From Enoplolaimus lenunculus (taxonomy: Eukaryota > Nematoda > Enoplea > Enoplida > Thoracostomopsidae), in assembly GCA_030248215.1 (NCBI GenBank), contig JASANG010001983.1, positions 1 through 64,000 of the forward strand: a stretch of DNA of 64,000 nt, given 5' to 3'. Below the pieces are notes generated by a model. The model was given only the letters and a program-made list of their open reading frames with translations. It did not search any database and was not told the DNA's origin. Within the stretch, counting starts at the first letter, position 1. Each line of letters starts with the position of its first letter. Shown in pieces: positions 40,101 to 46,895 of this stretch. Made by a program: the position numbers and the translations under genes.

Positions 40101-41706
40101 TAACTCAAAATTGACACAAGAATAGGGCAAATGATTTGCTAAAAAATATACTCAGTTTTGAGCTTCAGCATTTACTGGTTCGGAAGTTGCAGGACCTATC
40201 GCCAAGTGCTATACACATTTGAGAATATGAAGCGTTATTTGAGCTAAATTTAATTAAAAATTAAATGAATAAGCGCATTAAGCCTAACAAATTTAAGAGT
40301 ATTGCAGGCTAAGCGCCGGTAGCGCTGGGTTTTCAGTTTGCGATTTTTTGCTTATTTATGTTCAAGTATATTTTTTTGTTTTTTTTCTAAATATAATCGA
40401 CCCTGGGAAGGGGGTACCGAGAGATATGCCGGAGGGATCGCGCACCCCCAGTCAGGATCAATAAATGAGCTGTAATTTGCATTAGATACAAAAATTACGT
40501 CTGGTTTCTTGCTCGCTTTGCTCGCGATGTCTTTCACTGTTGTAATTTCGAATGATTTGTCTGCGGCGCTGTTTGATGGAAATCATAAGGGTCAGGTTTT
40601 CTAGCCAAGCCAGCGCTGAGCGAAAAGCTAATTTTTGTATTGAGACAGTACGTAAAATATGTTAATGGTTCACGTTCGCTTTGTTTTAATTCCTTGTGCC
40701 TCGAAATAATATTAAAGGTCCAGACAAATCGTAAACTGAGATTCTACACTAGGATTAAGATCAAAGGCGTAAAAATAGGGCCTACGAGGGACCACGTCCC
40801 GTCCATTTCTGGTCTGCAATTGCGCAGAGCATTTGAGATGTTCACATAAAGCTGGAACTCCCCATATACGTATAATGTTTGTCTCGTTACAACTCAAGTT
40901 AATAATTATGGTAAACAAACAACGAATGGACATTTGCTATTTATACTGCGCTTCGAGTGATTCGGTAATTATGTTCAAGCATTGGCTGTATTCTAAAATA
41001 GTTGACGTCATCTAAAAACGGTCTTGTTTACTAAAGTTGCATCTGAACGTTAGCACAACACTGTGTTGTATATAGAATAATTAAACTGGTTAATCGTTAA
41101 AAACAAGCCTAATTTTACTCAAATTCGTTTAAACTGAACCAATTGAAGATGTGGGGATTTTTCAAAAAATAGCTGATTTTTGTATTATTTTTTGAATGGA
41201 AACCTGGATAAGTTTGCAGACGCAGTCATAAGCAGCGTCTAAAGCCATAATCACGCTGCAACCTATCCCCCCTTGTATATGTCCCTGGTTCGTTTCACTA
41301 TGTAGGTATATTGTGCACTTTCAGGATTCGTTGCTGCAACGTTCATCCACTGCCGGAGCAGCCTGGGGTAGGGCCCTAAAAATTCCGCTGTGGTCACCCC
41401 CCTTGTAATGATCAAAATATTTTTGAATTGTTTGTTTAAAATCTGGTTAGGATGGGGGCATGTCTTTGGCGATGGGGGCCCCTAAATGGGGCGTGACTAC
41501 TCCGGTCCTGTGTACATCCGGTGTTCGAGCACCTGAGCAACTCGAATTTTAAGCTGTTTTTTATTTTTTTTCAGGTAATGAACGCGCTGAAAGAACAGGA
41601 AATGGTCAACCAAAAACTCCGCGCTTACGTGGACGGCATCCTGCTACGTATTATCGAAATGTATCCTGCGATATTAGAAATCAAAGACGGCGTTGAAAAA
41701 CCTTAG
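19012..41706 (+). CDS. RAB11FIP4: Class II Rab11 family-interacting protein (Rab11-FIP3/FIP4 orthologue)
   Basis: Exons: 19012-19128, 20943-20999, 21570-21663, 28661-28782, 33920-34017, 36501-36719, 37700-37897, 39025-39226, 41575-41706 (stop TAG). Class II FIPs are coiled-coil effectors that dimerise and bind Rab11-GTP (and Arf GTPases) on recycling endosomes, and act in cytokinesis. Evidence: long coiled coil from 28661 on; MRRSSTAP like the FIP3/4 RRISSTA segment; [14 protein letters not shown] like LRDQNDDLNGQIL; C-terminal [19 protein letters not shown], then AILEI, the Rab-binding domain of FIP3/4. Phases agree at every junction except 21663 (phase 0) to 28661 (needs one preceding nucleotide), so at least one exon there is unidentified. 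Recognised sequence is about 85 plus 322 residues, against about 640-760 in human FIP4/FIP3. The EF-hand part of vertebrate class II FIPs was not found. FIP3 and FIP4 cannot be told apart here; a single pre-duplication gene is likely. Confidence 0.9.
19129..19225. mobile_element. CCGGA-type repeat fragment
   Basis: ACCGGAACCGGAGCCAG and GAGCCGGATATTT words, in the style of families M1/M2, just after the donor. Borders unclear. Confidence 0.4.
19277..19655. mobile_element. MITE family N (TTACTTAAGT), uninterrupted copy
   Basis: Left AATGGCTGGGTTTGTGAAATC, right GGGTTTCAGAAACCCTGCC are imperfect inverted repeats. Inside are CTTACTTAAGTATTTACTT and its complements. The TTAA at 19552-19555 corresponds to the site where the copy at 60779-61334 carries an inserted piggyBac-like MITE, so this copy shows the pre-insertion state. 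Confidence 0.8.
19656..20942. other. FIP intron sequence, CCGGA-type fragments
   Basis: 19800-19870 and 19930-19980 contain GAACCGGAGCCGGATATCC-type words and nearby ends such as GGGATGGCAACCGG and GTTGAATCCTG. The rest is unremarkable intron. Confidence 0.45.
20943..20999 (+). CDS. RAB11FIP4: FIP exon 2
   Basis: 57 nt between TGTATTTTTAG and GTATGC. Reads (T)[18 protein letters not shown](N). It is accepted because its phase fits both neighbours exactly and the reading is alanine/threonine-rich like the linker part of class II FIPs; the similarity is too weak to prove it alone. Confidence 0.65.
21174..21316. mobile_element. MITE family B
   Basis: Left GGCCAATGTGACTTTTAGG, right CTAAAAGTTACATGGGCC. 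CCTAAGCCGAAG tract and TCTAGAATCTAAACC block. Shortened centre. Confidence 0.87.
21570..21663 (+). CDS. RAB11FIP4: FIP exon 3
   Basis: Acceptor TTTATTTCAG, donor GTAAAT. Reads (N)[18 protein letters not shown] and on to EITEISNQ, an acidic serine-rich stretch comparable to the segment before the coiled coil in FIP4. Ends in phase 0. Confidence 0.75.
21684..21873. mobile_element. MITE family B, 20 bp after a splice donor
   Basis: Left GGCCAATGTTACTTTAAGG, right CTTAAAGTAACCTGGGTCC. Two CCTAAG tracts with AAAAATG between, and TCTAGAATCTAAACC. It begins 20 bases after the end of FIP exon 3. Confidence 0.88.
22058..22236. mobile_element. MITE family F
   Basis: Left GCCCGTAGCCAAAGGG, right GAGCTGGCTACGGGCC. 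A duplicated left end (AGCGTAGCCAAAGGG) lies a few bases in. A short CTAT microsatellite precedes it. Confidence 0.82.
22237..23730. other. FIP intron, AT-rich, no feature
   Basis: Low-complexity AT-rich sequence; 22637-22810 has ACACAAAAAATTATTTC and CAGAAAATTATTTTC words resembling the region at 8592. The possible missing FIP exon between 21663 and 28661 was looked for here and not found. Confidence 0.45.
23732..24004. mobile_element. MITE family I (CCCTATTCACACG ends)
   Basis: Left CACTATTCATACTTGC, right CACGTGTGAATAGGGC followed by TTAA at 24005. Subterminal GAGAACTTGCAGCTGCAA on the left and its complement on the right. The plus strand carries AATAAA inside (near 23831), in the sense orientation of the FIP gene. 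Confidence 0.82.
24005..25251. other. FIP intron, no coding feature
   Basis: 24220-24245 holds a few CCTAAACC/CCTAAGCC words. 25190-25250 (ACTGAGTCCAAATTCAACTC) is a fragment of family G. Several short open frames at 24531-25049 have no domain or splice context. Confidence 0.45.
25252..25413. mobile_element. MITE family A
   Basis: Left ATACAGATCAGGGTCGGAAT, right GGTTCTATACATTGGCAC. Unique half ACTGTAAATAGAGTAAGC, TTAGG half diverged. Confidence 0.78.
25446..25592. mobile_element. MITE family F
   Basis: Left TACGTAGCCATATGGGG, right GATGAGCTGGCTACAGGC. Internal AAAATTTTGGCCCTTCTAG as in other copies. Confidence 0.8.
25883..25995. mobile_element. MITE family G, half copy
   Basis: ACTGTAAAAAATTTGACTG, then CTCCGAAATAGGCTTTTCC and ACTACACAAACTGCGTCAAA. 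Only the left half of the palindrome remains. Confidence 0.75.
25996..27228. other. FIP intron, no feature recognised
   Basis: No exon, RNA gene, terminal repeat or tandem array was seen in this 1.2 kb. Confidence 0.5.
27229..27860. repeat. 27-bp minisatellite in a FIP intron
   Basis: About 23 units of GTCAAAAAATTGTGGACCGG plus TCCCGGA, with three recurring variants (GTGAAAAAATGGTAGGCCG, GTTATAAAATTGTGGACC, GTCAAAAAATTGTGGACC). A longer block including GGGCCCGTCACGGAGG is duplicated at about 27309 and 27426. 27 is a multiple of three, so long frames exist on both strands (DRSRSQKIV on plus, TPGPVHNFL on minus); these are by-products. Confidence 0.93.
27861..28660. other. FIP intron remainder
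   Basis: 28120-28250 has CTGCGCTTTACCC and ACCCGCGTAAA words also seen at 2170-2270. 28430-28590 contains GACCCCATTTGGCAGGGG-like words, possibly an unclassified element. A 23-nt exon-like stretch at 27911-27933 has good splice signals but the wrong phase. Confidence 0.4.
28661..28782 (+). CDS. RAB11FIP4: FIP exon (start of coiled-coil half)
   Basis: Acceptor CTCAATGCAG (weak pyrimidine tract), donor GTATGT. Reads (x)[18 protein letters not shown] and on to [15 protein letters not shown] corresponds to RRISSTA in vertebrate FIP3/4, shortly before the coiled coil. It needs one nucleotide from an unidentified preceding exon. Confidence 0.82.
28836..29014. mobile_element. MITE family C, right end lost
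   Basis: Left TTCTCAAACGTGTATAGC, inner ACCAGCTGGTGATAAGTC, central GATTTTGAGATCAGCAAC. Stops before the right inverted repeat. It begins 54 bases after a FIP donor. Confidence 0.75.
29319..29540. mobile_element. MITE family C, inverted orientation
   Basis: Left CCCATATTCTCAAATGCGTG, right TATATACATTTGAGAATACG. Complete copy of about 220 bp. Confidence 0.85.
29541..30218. other. FIP intron; AAGCTTAAACT-rich segment
   Basis: 29645-29940 is dense in CTTAAACTNA, AGTTTAACTTAAAC and complements, resembling the AGTAAAAACTAC/TACTTAAT-rich segment at 44940-45190. Probably a decayed palindromic MITE. Confidence 0.4.
30219..30325. mobile_element. MITE family F, left end lost
   Basis: GCAAGGTGATCTGGCTACGG right end and the internal TTGCTTGTAAGTCATTGAAAAC block are present; the left CGTAGCCA end is missing or scrambled. 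Confidence 0.65.
30326..31202. other. FIP intron, no feature
   Basis: AT-rich. Short open frames at 30599-30867 are arginine/lysine-rich but match nothing. Confidence 0.5.
31203..31270 (+). repeat. tRNA-like SINE head
   Basis: TGGCGCAGTGG fits the RNA polymerase III A box and AGTTCGAAACC the B box. TCTGCCTGACAGGCAGA forms an anticodon arm (loop CTGACAG, anticodon position GAC). The acceptor stem is poor and no CCTTTT-type terminator follows directly, so a SINE or pseudogene is more likely than a working tRNA. Confidence 0.6.
31271..32267. other. FIP intron; weak repeat at 31880-32060
   Basis: 31880-32060 shares ACGTATTTTGGGCAACTG and GCAGATTGTTGTGC with 5565-5700, so it is a second copy of an unclassified element. 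Otherwise nothing. Confidence 0.45.
32268..32433. mobile_element. MITE family A
   Basis: Left GGCCAATATAAAGAACAGGG, right TTTGCCCCTGAACTTTACAT. Reduced CCTAAG content. Confidence 0.8.
32434..32808. other. FIP intron, no feature
   Basis: AT-rich; nothing seen. Confidence 0.5.
32809..33030. mobile_element. MITE family C
   Basis: Left GCCCGTATTCTCAAATGTG, right CGCATTTGAAAATACGGGC. Outer CCCGTATT/AATACGGG gives the best-preserved full ends of the family. Confidence 0.87.
33183..33350. mobile_element. GC-rich MITE family L
   Basis: Left GGCGCTATTCTTTTGATGACG, then CCGGCGGCGTCCGTCACCGG. Right border unclear near 33340. Confidence 0.55.
33351..33919. other. FIP intron, no feature
   Basis: No element ends recognised. 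Contains a few TTTTTTTGTGGG homopolymer tracts. Ends with the acceptor TTGTTTACAG. Confidence 0.5.
33920..34017 (+). CDS. RAB11FIP4: FIP coiled-coil exon
   Basis: Acceptor TGTTTACAG, donor GTAAGT. Reads [20 protein letters not shown] and on to NAVLQE(R), heptad-like, matching the first coiled-coil block of FIP3/4 (LKQEN / VLQERIHVLEE). Confidence 0.88.
34043..36379. repeat. 31-bp minisatellite of about 70 units inside a family L MITE
   Basis: Left edge GCGCTATAATTTTGTTAAACG followed by CCGTCACCCG words; then about 34110-36345 repeats a 31-bp unit (CCGTCACCGTGCGTCACC plus CGTACGGCGCTGT); right edge TCGTACGCAAATAAATCACG equals the centre of the MITE at 7690-7928. So the array occupies the left half of a family L element, and the right half is missing. 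Units are very similar, with variants (GTATGG, CATCCGTA, CACCTGTA, GCGGCACCC) in local clusters, indicating local spread of variants. 31 is not a multiple of three, so the array is open in all three plus frames (790, 820 and 757 codons) with a 31-residue protein period ([17 protein letters not shown] and so on). I do not call these genes. Confidence 0.95.
36376..36487 (+). repeat. 17-bp tandem array against a splice acceptor
   Basis: About six units of CTTTTCAAGTGGTCATT directly follow the 31-bp array. The last ones (GTCATAGTTTTC) run into the pyrimidine tract of the acceptor TTTTATATTTCAG at 36500. Confidence 0.9.
36501..36719 (+). CDS. RAB11FIP4: FIP coiled-coil exon
   Basis: Acceptor TTTATATTTCAG, donor GTGAGT. 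Reads (R)[18 protein letters not shown] and on to [10 protein letters not shown]. The whole exon is a charged heptad-repeat coiled coil, matching the central coil of FIP3/4. Confidence 0.9.
36808..36962. mobile_element. MITE family A
   Basis: Left GGCAAATGTAAGGAACAGAG, right CGTGATCTTTACATGGGCC. CCTAAGCCTAAGCCTAAG tract. Confidence 0.87.
37042..37260. mobile_element. MITE family C
   Basis: Left GCATTCTCAAATGTGTATAG, right GGTACAATTGAGAATATG. Inverted-orientation centre. Confidence 0.8.
37353..37537. mobile_element. MITE family A
   Basis: Left GGCCCATGTATAGAACAGGG, right CCCTGTTCTATACATGGGCC: a perfect 20-bp terminal pair, the best in the window. GCTTAGGCTTAGGCTTAGG tract. Confidence 0.92.
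37700..37897 (+). CDS. RAB11FIP4: FIP coiled-coil exon
   Basis: Acceptor ATATTTTCAG, donor GTGAGT. Reads (T)[18 protein letters not shown] and on to [11 protein letters not shown](R), coiled coil. Confidence 0.9.
38012..38142. mobile_element. MITE family A, shortened
   Basis: Left GCATATAAAGATCAGGGGCG, right ATGTTCTATACATCAGCC. The TTAGGC tract is nearly lost. Confidence 0.78.
38297..38632. mobile_element. 336-bp palindromic MITE with repeated GTGTCACA motifs
   Basis: Left CGCCGTTCACATTATATAATG, right TTTTATGTAGTGAACGGCG. The two halves mirror each other (GGTAAGGTAAACGAGTG against CACTCGTTAACCCTACC). Each half also contains a smaller palindrome of GCGTGTCACAA and TTGTGACACGCG around GTCGAC. 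Confidence 0.8.
38639..38900 (-). mobile_element. piggyBac-like MITE with tRNA-like core, copy 1
   Basis: Flanked by TTAA on both sides (38635-38638 and 38901-38904). Ends CCCTTTCTTACATG and CTATGTGAGAAGGGG are inverted repeats beginning CCC, the pattern of piggyBac-type transposons. On the minus strand the core contains TAGCTGAGTGG (A box) and AGTTCGAATCC (B box) about 40 bases apart, as in a tRNA, but no clean cloverleaf. 262 bp; the twin is at 60981-61243 in the opposite orientation. Confidence 0.85.
39025..39226 (+). CDS. RAB11FIP4: FIP coiled-coil exon
   Basis: Acceptor TTGGTATTCAG, donor GTAGAG. Reads (R)[18 protein letters not shown] and on to [26 protein letters not shown] matches LRDQNDDLNGQILSLS of FIP3/4. 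Confidence 0.93.
39270..39549. repeat. 108-bp tandem repeat, about 2.5 units
   Basis: TTAAGCATCCTTTGATGTCC recurs with a period of 108; the first two units are almost identical. It starts about 45 bases after a FIP donor. Reads as 36-residue repeats on the minus strand; not a gene. Confidence 0.92.
39550..40023. other. FIP intron, no feature
   Basis: Nothing recognised. Confidence 0.5.
40024..40230. mobile_element. MITE family C
   Basis: Left ATATTCTCAAATGTGTATAG, right CTATACACATTTGAGAATAT: near-perfect 20-bp terminal pair. Confidence 0.88.
40231..41574. other. FIP last intron, no feature
   Basis: 40620-41020 has several short open frames without domains. 40850-40880 holds a GCTGGAACTCCCCATATACG end-like word of the unclassified element at 5565/31880. 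Ends in a long pyrimidine tract and TTTTTCAG. Confidence 0.45.
41575..41706 (+). CDS. RAB11FIP4: FIP terminal exon: Rab-binding domain
   Basis: Reads [20 protein letters not shown] and on through [14 protein letters not shown] to VEKP and stop. It aligns with human LMEALKEQEEINFRLRQYMD and AILDHNPSILEI, the C-terminal Rab11-binding helix of class II FIPs. This is the strongest diagnostic exon of the gene. Confidence 0.96.
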   Translation, partial: VMNALKEQEMVNQKLRAYVDGILLRIIEMYPAILEIKDGVEKP

Positions 41707-42208
41707 ACCCTCTGTCTGTTCATCCCAAGCTGGTTCCATCCCACAGTTTCTGAATTCCCCCCAAACCAAACAATTGTCAGCTTCGTGTGCATCTGCCTTC
41801 TTCAATTTAGTAAACAGCCAAATCACCGGCGTATACCATCGCGTTTTCTCACCGATATTTGATAGTCCACCCTCAGCATTTCAGATGCTTTGTCCCGTTC
41901 TCACCCACCCCCCATCAATCTACAGGTATTCCTTTCTACAACTGATTCATTCAGAGTGTCACAATTTCGCCTGCACCCCCCGTACCGTCGTTCTAGCAGC
42001 TGTTGAGCCAATTCCAATGATATACCCACGCTTTTTGTATGCGGACAACTGAGAAAACCCATTTCAATGGAATCGTGCTCCCAAACGTTGAGTATACAAC
42101 CAAAAGTAGACAAACAACATTCCAAATTTTGTCAACAATTTTCACCAAGTATACTGATTGGACGCTGGTCCCAATTATGGCACCATTGTGGATTTTAACG
42201 GGTTCAAC
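41707..42208 (+). other. Probable FIP 3' untranslated region
   Basis: Follows the stop codon with no AATAAA or ATTAAA until 42824, so the 3' UTR may be about 1.1 kb and may include the tandem repeat and MITE downstream, or may use a non-canonical signal. The open frame at 41693-42052 has no domain. Confidence 0.5.
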
Positions 42209-42428
42209 GTGAATTGGTCACCTTCTGTCCCACATGTGGCCCCTATTTTAGATATGTATGACGTCACTTATTTATGGTTGTGTGAATTGATCACCTTCTA
42301 TCCCACATGTGGCCCCTATTTTAGATATGTATGACGTCACTTATTTATGGTTGTGTGAATTGATCACCTTCTATCCCACATGTGGCCCCTATTTTAGATA
42401 TGTATGACGTCACTCATTTATGGTTGTT
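42209..42428. repeat. 73-bp tandem repeat, three units, each with TGACGTCA
   Basis: Units of 73 bp (GTGAATTGATCACCTTCTAT continuing to TTATTTATGGTTGT), nearly identical. Each contains ATGACGTCAC, a full CRE-type palindrome, and TGATCA. Confidence 0.93.
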
Positions 42429-42553
42429 GATATATGCAGTTATTCGCCTTTACTAAAGCGTTGTGTTCCCCACTGTCTCACTTTAGCTTGGTAACTGTAA
42501 CTATGAGAGGGGTTTTAATGGCTGATTTCGATAAAAAAATCCGGGGCTTGAAC

Positions 42554-42714
42554 GGGCCCGTAGCCAATGGGGGGCAGAGGGGGCTCAGCCCCTCGTGGAA
42601 AATTTTCGGCCCCCTAGAAAGTTTTCAACCTTGCTTGTAACTGATTGAAAACACTTGGATGCCCCTCCTGAATCAATTTTAGTTTACCCTAGCAAGGTGA
42701 GCTGGCTACGGGTC
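42554..42714. mobile_element. MITE family F
   Basis: Left GGGCCCGTAGCCAATGGGG, right GTGAGCTGGCTACGGGTC. GGGGCTCAGCCCC palindrome inside. Confidence 0.87.
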
Positions 42715-42823
42715 TGGGCTTGAATCTACCAAACCAGCATTAACCGGTCAGATATAAGTGGGGTCAGGCTTGATATATACAGATAATATATCCGTATATA
42801 AATATATATAATATATTAACAGT

Positions 42824-42829
42824 AATAAA
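42824..42829 (+). promoter_or_regulatory. Candidate poly(A) signal of the FIP gene
   Basis: AATAAA, the first canonical signal after the FIP stop at 41706. Confidence 0.35.
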
Positions 42830-43011
42830 TCTGTCTAACCATTACAGGGGGGCATGGCCGTTTTGTCTTCGCTTTGACTAAACCCCCACGTCAGTGTCGT
42901 ACTACAATTTTTGAGATTTGTGTATTTTTCAAGCTAAAATTAAATTTATATCAAACGCTTGAAACATTTGTTCAGTTCGGCGAACTTTCTAATTTCATGG
43001 CAATATTCAAT

Positions 43012-43360
43012 GGCGGATCCAGGATCTCAAAATGGGGGGGGCAAAATCAAAATTTCACAGGTAATAAACTTATTTTTGACCCACCCAAAAACCACGAACT
43101 GTTGTCATAAAATTGACTTCTTTACGTTCGTTCAATTGTGATGAATCACGAATAAAACTAACGAATCAGCGCAATTTATATCTAAACAAAATGGTGGCAA
43201 CATAGGTTCGGATTTGGTTTCAAACAAGCACAAATTTAAAGGCGCAGATTCGGAAGGCAATAGAAATAAACAGCGTAGAACAGCAATTGACACTCTATAT
43301 AATTTTTGTCGAGATGCTGTTGGGCGGGCACGGCTGGGGTGGCCCCCCATGGATCCGCCA
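43012..43360. mobile_element. MITE family E, long form
   Basis: Left TGGCGGATCCAGGATCTC, right CATGGATCCGCCA. It shares both outer parts with the 157-177-bp copies but has about 180 extra bases (43110-43290) in the middle, so it is either a fuller family member or carries an insertion. Confidence 0.85.
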
Positions 43361-43503
43361 ATGGTAATATTTGTTATAATCGTTTTTTGAAGTGTAAAAT
43401 TTCATAGTTAAAGTCAATTATTTCCCCCATTTTATAAATTTCAGCCTGCGAAAAAAATGTATCCTTTCCATGATCCACCCACTTGGACTACTGTTATGAA
43501 TAC

Positions 43504-43655
43504 CGGCCCATGTACAGATCAGGGGCGGAACGTTTTTCTGTGGTACTGCAATAGAGTAAGCTTAAGCTTTTGACTGATTTTTTGCTTGGCTTAGGCTTAC
43601 GTTTAGGCTGAGGAATATGCTCATTTTACGCTTAGGCTGAGGCTTAGTGAATACC
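43504..43655. mobile_element. MITE family A, right end lost
   Basis: Left CGGCCCATGTACAGATCAGG, unique half CTGCAATAGAGTAAGCTTAAG, TTAGGC-like half to about 43655; the terminal complement is absent. Confidence 0.75.
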
Positions 43656-43754
43656 TAATGCTGGTTTTGTGATTTGTTTATGTATTATATGTTTGCTTGG
43701 GGAGTGTGTTATACACACGGTGCAGTGATATCAGCATTTCGTGTTCGATTTGCA

Positions 43755-44235
43755 TACTGTAAATTTCAGTGAGTTGATTTTAACTCAGAATGCTGTTTAA
43801 TCATGCAGTCTGAGTTAGGAGTTATCAGAATTCAGAATTTTGAGTTGATTCAGTTCATTCTGAGTTAATTAATCAACTCATCCAGACTCAACTCGACTCA
43901 GAGTGAGTTAAAGTTTTCTGTTATTACTCAAAAATAACTAACTTTCCATTTAAGTTGACTATTAATTAACTCATTGGGATTTACAGGTACATGCTATATA
44001 AACCATAAATTTCAGATGATTTAAACTCAGAAGTACCCTTAGGACTATCAGAACTCAGAATTTTTAGTTGATTCAATTCATTCTGAATTTCATTAATCAA
44101 CTCACTCAGACTCAGCTCAACTCAGAGTGAGAATCAACTCAACTGAGCGTGAGTTAATGTTTACTGATATTAGTTCAGAAATAACCAACTCGCTAGCTGA
44201 ATTGATTAATGAACTCAATGGAATTTACAGTGTAT
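43755..44235. mobile_element. MITE family H, two overlapping or tandem copies
   Basis: TACTGTAAATTTCAGTGAGTT at 43755 and a second CATAAATTTCAGATGATTT near 44005, each followed by AACTCAG/CTGAGTT words; the right end GAATTTACAGTGTA is the complement of the left. A single copy is at 46141-46391. Confidence 0.75.
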
Positions 44236-44490
44236 ATATAAACTACATATCTTATTAATACTGTTCATGAGACAGGGTATTATGAAGTTTGGTTATAGAA
44301 ATTCAATCGTAGCATCGTTACCTCAACACTGAAATTTCAAAATGATGTTAAATTTTTGACGAATTTTTCTTGGTTTATAAGCTGGAGTTTTAGTACCCTA
44401 AAATTCTTCAACTATTCAATTCAAACTTATGTTGAACAATCAAGACAAATTTTTTAGAAGCCCAAATATGCAAAAAAATTCTAGTTTGTA

Positions 44491-44700
44491 CACTGTAAAA
44501 AATGGTTAGTCAAATTGACTCTCTGGGAAATAGGCTTTTCGTGACTACACAAATTGAGTCAAATTCGACTCCGCGTGAGTCAAACGTGCGACATAGTGAA
44601 TCGAATTTGACTTTGATGGAGTCGCATTTGACTCAGTTTGTGAAGTACGGAAAAGCCTGGTTCGGAGAGAGTCAATTTGACACACCATTTTTTGCAGTTA
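44491..44700. mobile_element. MITE family G, complete palindrome
   Basis: Left CACTGTAAAAAATGGTTAG, right CACACCATTTTTTGCAGT. ACTCTCTGGGAAATAGGC and its complement are symmetrically placed, giving one long hairpin. Confidence 0.85.
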
Positions 44701-45526
44701 CTGTGTTTAAGACGGAATTTGGTTACTTGTCATGTCTAATCGACCCCGAAATATATCAATAGATGGCTACGGAGTCGTGTCAAAAAATAAAAAACCTATT
44801 TTCGCGTTTCAAACAGCATCTTGCGAAACGATTTTTGTAAGCGGAAAAATTCTCAAAACAAATACTGGTTTAGCAAAACGTATTAAGTAAACACTTTTTC
44901 AAACGACGAGTTGGGTCGGCGAGTTCTCGAGCGCTCTGTAAAAACACTCACTTAAAATACTTTAATCATATTTTACAAACTTTTTTAAGTATAGTCTACT
45001 AAATATTGAGTAAATGTTTGCATAAATAATGTTAATAAGTAAAAACTACTGCTGCCATTTCCTGATTAAGTAAGTGTAAAGCTAAAAATTTTGTGTTTGC
45101 TTAAAATTAACTAAAACTTTACCAATCAGCATAGTAAGTTAAACCGGCACTCCAGCAACAGTTTTACTTAATTTTAAGTATATTTTTAGTGAGTAACGAA
45201 TTAAATGAATAAGACAGATATTAAGAACTAAAATTAATTAACCATGTAAACAATACGGGCCTGCCTATGTGCACATACTAAGCGTAGGTTTAAACCTAAT
45301 CTTAAGTTTTGCAGTCCCCAAGTCCTGTATTCACCTTGCCTCCTACTGGCTATGCCCCTACACTTGACATGAGCCAAAGTATTTTAGTATTTGTGTACAA
45401 TTTATGGTGTTCCGTGTATTGCTTTATGATATCATTTGCTCGGAATTTGATTGGTCGTGCTCGTGTTTCAATTCGCAGCAACTATATATCTCTAAATCTT
45501 TATCTATTAGGCATGTTTCAAAAATT
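44701..45526. other. Intergenic, no gene
   Basis: 44940-45190 is rich in AAGTAAAAAC/TTTACTTAA words, probably an old palindromic element. Nothing else. Confidence 0.45.
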
Positions 45527-45668
45527 CGTATTCTCAAATGTGTGTAGCATCCGTCACCAGTTGATGATAGGTCTTGTAACTTTGGAACCAGCGCATGCTG
45601 AATTTCGACATTCAGCTCATTGTTTGCGATTGATTTGCCCTACTACTGCACCAGTTTTTCAATTTTAA
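45527..45668. mobile_element. MITE family C, right part lost
   Basis: Left CGTATTCTCAAATGTGTGTAG, inner CACCAGTTGATGATAGG, centre to CAGTTTTTCAATTT, then diverges. Confidence 0.78.
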
Positions 45669-46140
45669 TACCTACCGCAGCTCGTTTGACAAAACATCGA
45701 ATTTAGATAATGGTTTGAAATTGATAACAGAGGTTAGTAGTTTCGTTCCGGGCAGACCTAAGATATTAAATAAAATCCCTTAGAAGCTGATGGACGTTTG
45801 GTCTGATGGACTTGAGTAAAAATGAATCCGAAACATTTTGTTACAGTCGTGTACCTATAAAAACGAAGTATGATAAACTTTTGTGCAAAATTTGGCGGTT
45901 TTAAGCCACGTCGTTAATTTAGGCCGAAACAGACGTCTTATGATATATCGGCCCGTGGACAGAAAAACTGATTATGTTGTGCTGTTTTGATGAGGGTTTA
46001 ATATTTATTAGCTGGATCTTCTATGATGTATCTGAGCAGTTTTTAAATATATTTCGTATATATGACAGTATTTAAAGTAAAAACTCTATCGTGGTCCCAT
46101 TTGAGTGAGCGAAATTTTACAAAATAAAATACAGAATAGT
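45669..46140. other. Intergenic, no feature
   Basis: Nothing recognised. Confidence 0.5.
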
Positions 46141-46391
46141 CACTGTAAATTTCAGCGAGTCGATTTTAACTCAGAATGAGTTCAATCACTCAGTGTGAGT
46201 TAGTGACTATCAGAACTCAGAATTTTGAGTTAAATCAATTCATTCTGAGCTAATTCATCAACTCACCCAGAGTCAAGTCCACTCAGAGTAAGAATCAACT
46301 AATCCCAGAGTGAGTTAATGTTTCACTGATATTAGTTCAGAAACAACTAATTCGCTTGCTGAATTGATTAATCAATTCATTGGAATTTGCA
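46141..46391. mobile_element. MITE family H
   Basis: Left CACTGTAAATTTCAGCGAG, right ATTCATTGGAATTTGCA (degenerate complement); interior of AACTCAGAATGAGTT words. Confidence 0.75.
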
Positions 46392-46440
46392 TTTTAGTTC
46401 ATACGACTCAATGCTGCGATGGAGTTTGGCTTTCATTTTT

Positions 46441-46540
46441 GGGCCAATGTGTAGAACAGGGACTGAGCAGTTGTATAAAAACATATTTCTAAAGTGTAAG
46501 CCGAAAAACGTAACAAGGAGCGTATATACCTAAGCCTATG
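46441..46540. mobile_element. MITE family A, left part only
   Basis: GGGCCAATGTGTAGAACAGGG start, then a diverged interior; right end not found. Confidence 0.6.
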
Positions 46541-46709
46541 CTTGGCGAATCTTTGTTGAGACTTCTACGTCTGGAATACCAGTCAAGGTGTGCTTTCAGA
46601 CATATCTGTGTTGTGTTTCAGTCGTAGTTGACTTAGAATTATTCCTAATATTCAAATAATAAACTCTGTTTGAAAAATTCTAGAACCATATTTGTAAACT
46701 TTGCCGTTT

Positions 46710-46895
46710 GGGCCAATGTAAAGAACGGGCGGAGCTGTATTATAAGCTTATTCCTAAGCCTGAACCTTAGCCTAAGCGTGAGTTTGTTCCTAAGCCTAAG
46801 CTTAAGCCTAAAGCCTAAAAGCCAAGCAAAAAATAGTCTGAAGCTAAAGCTTAGTCCCGCAGAAAAACGTTCCGCTCTGATCTTTTACATGGGCC
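46710..46895. mobile_element. MITE family A
   Basis: Left GGCCAATGTAAAGAACGGGC, right GCTCTGATCTTTTACATGGGCC region. Several CCTAAGCCTAAG words. Confidence 0.85.
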
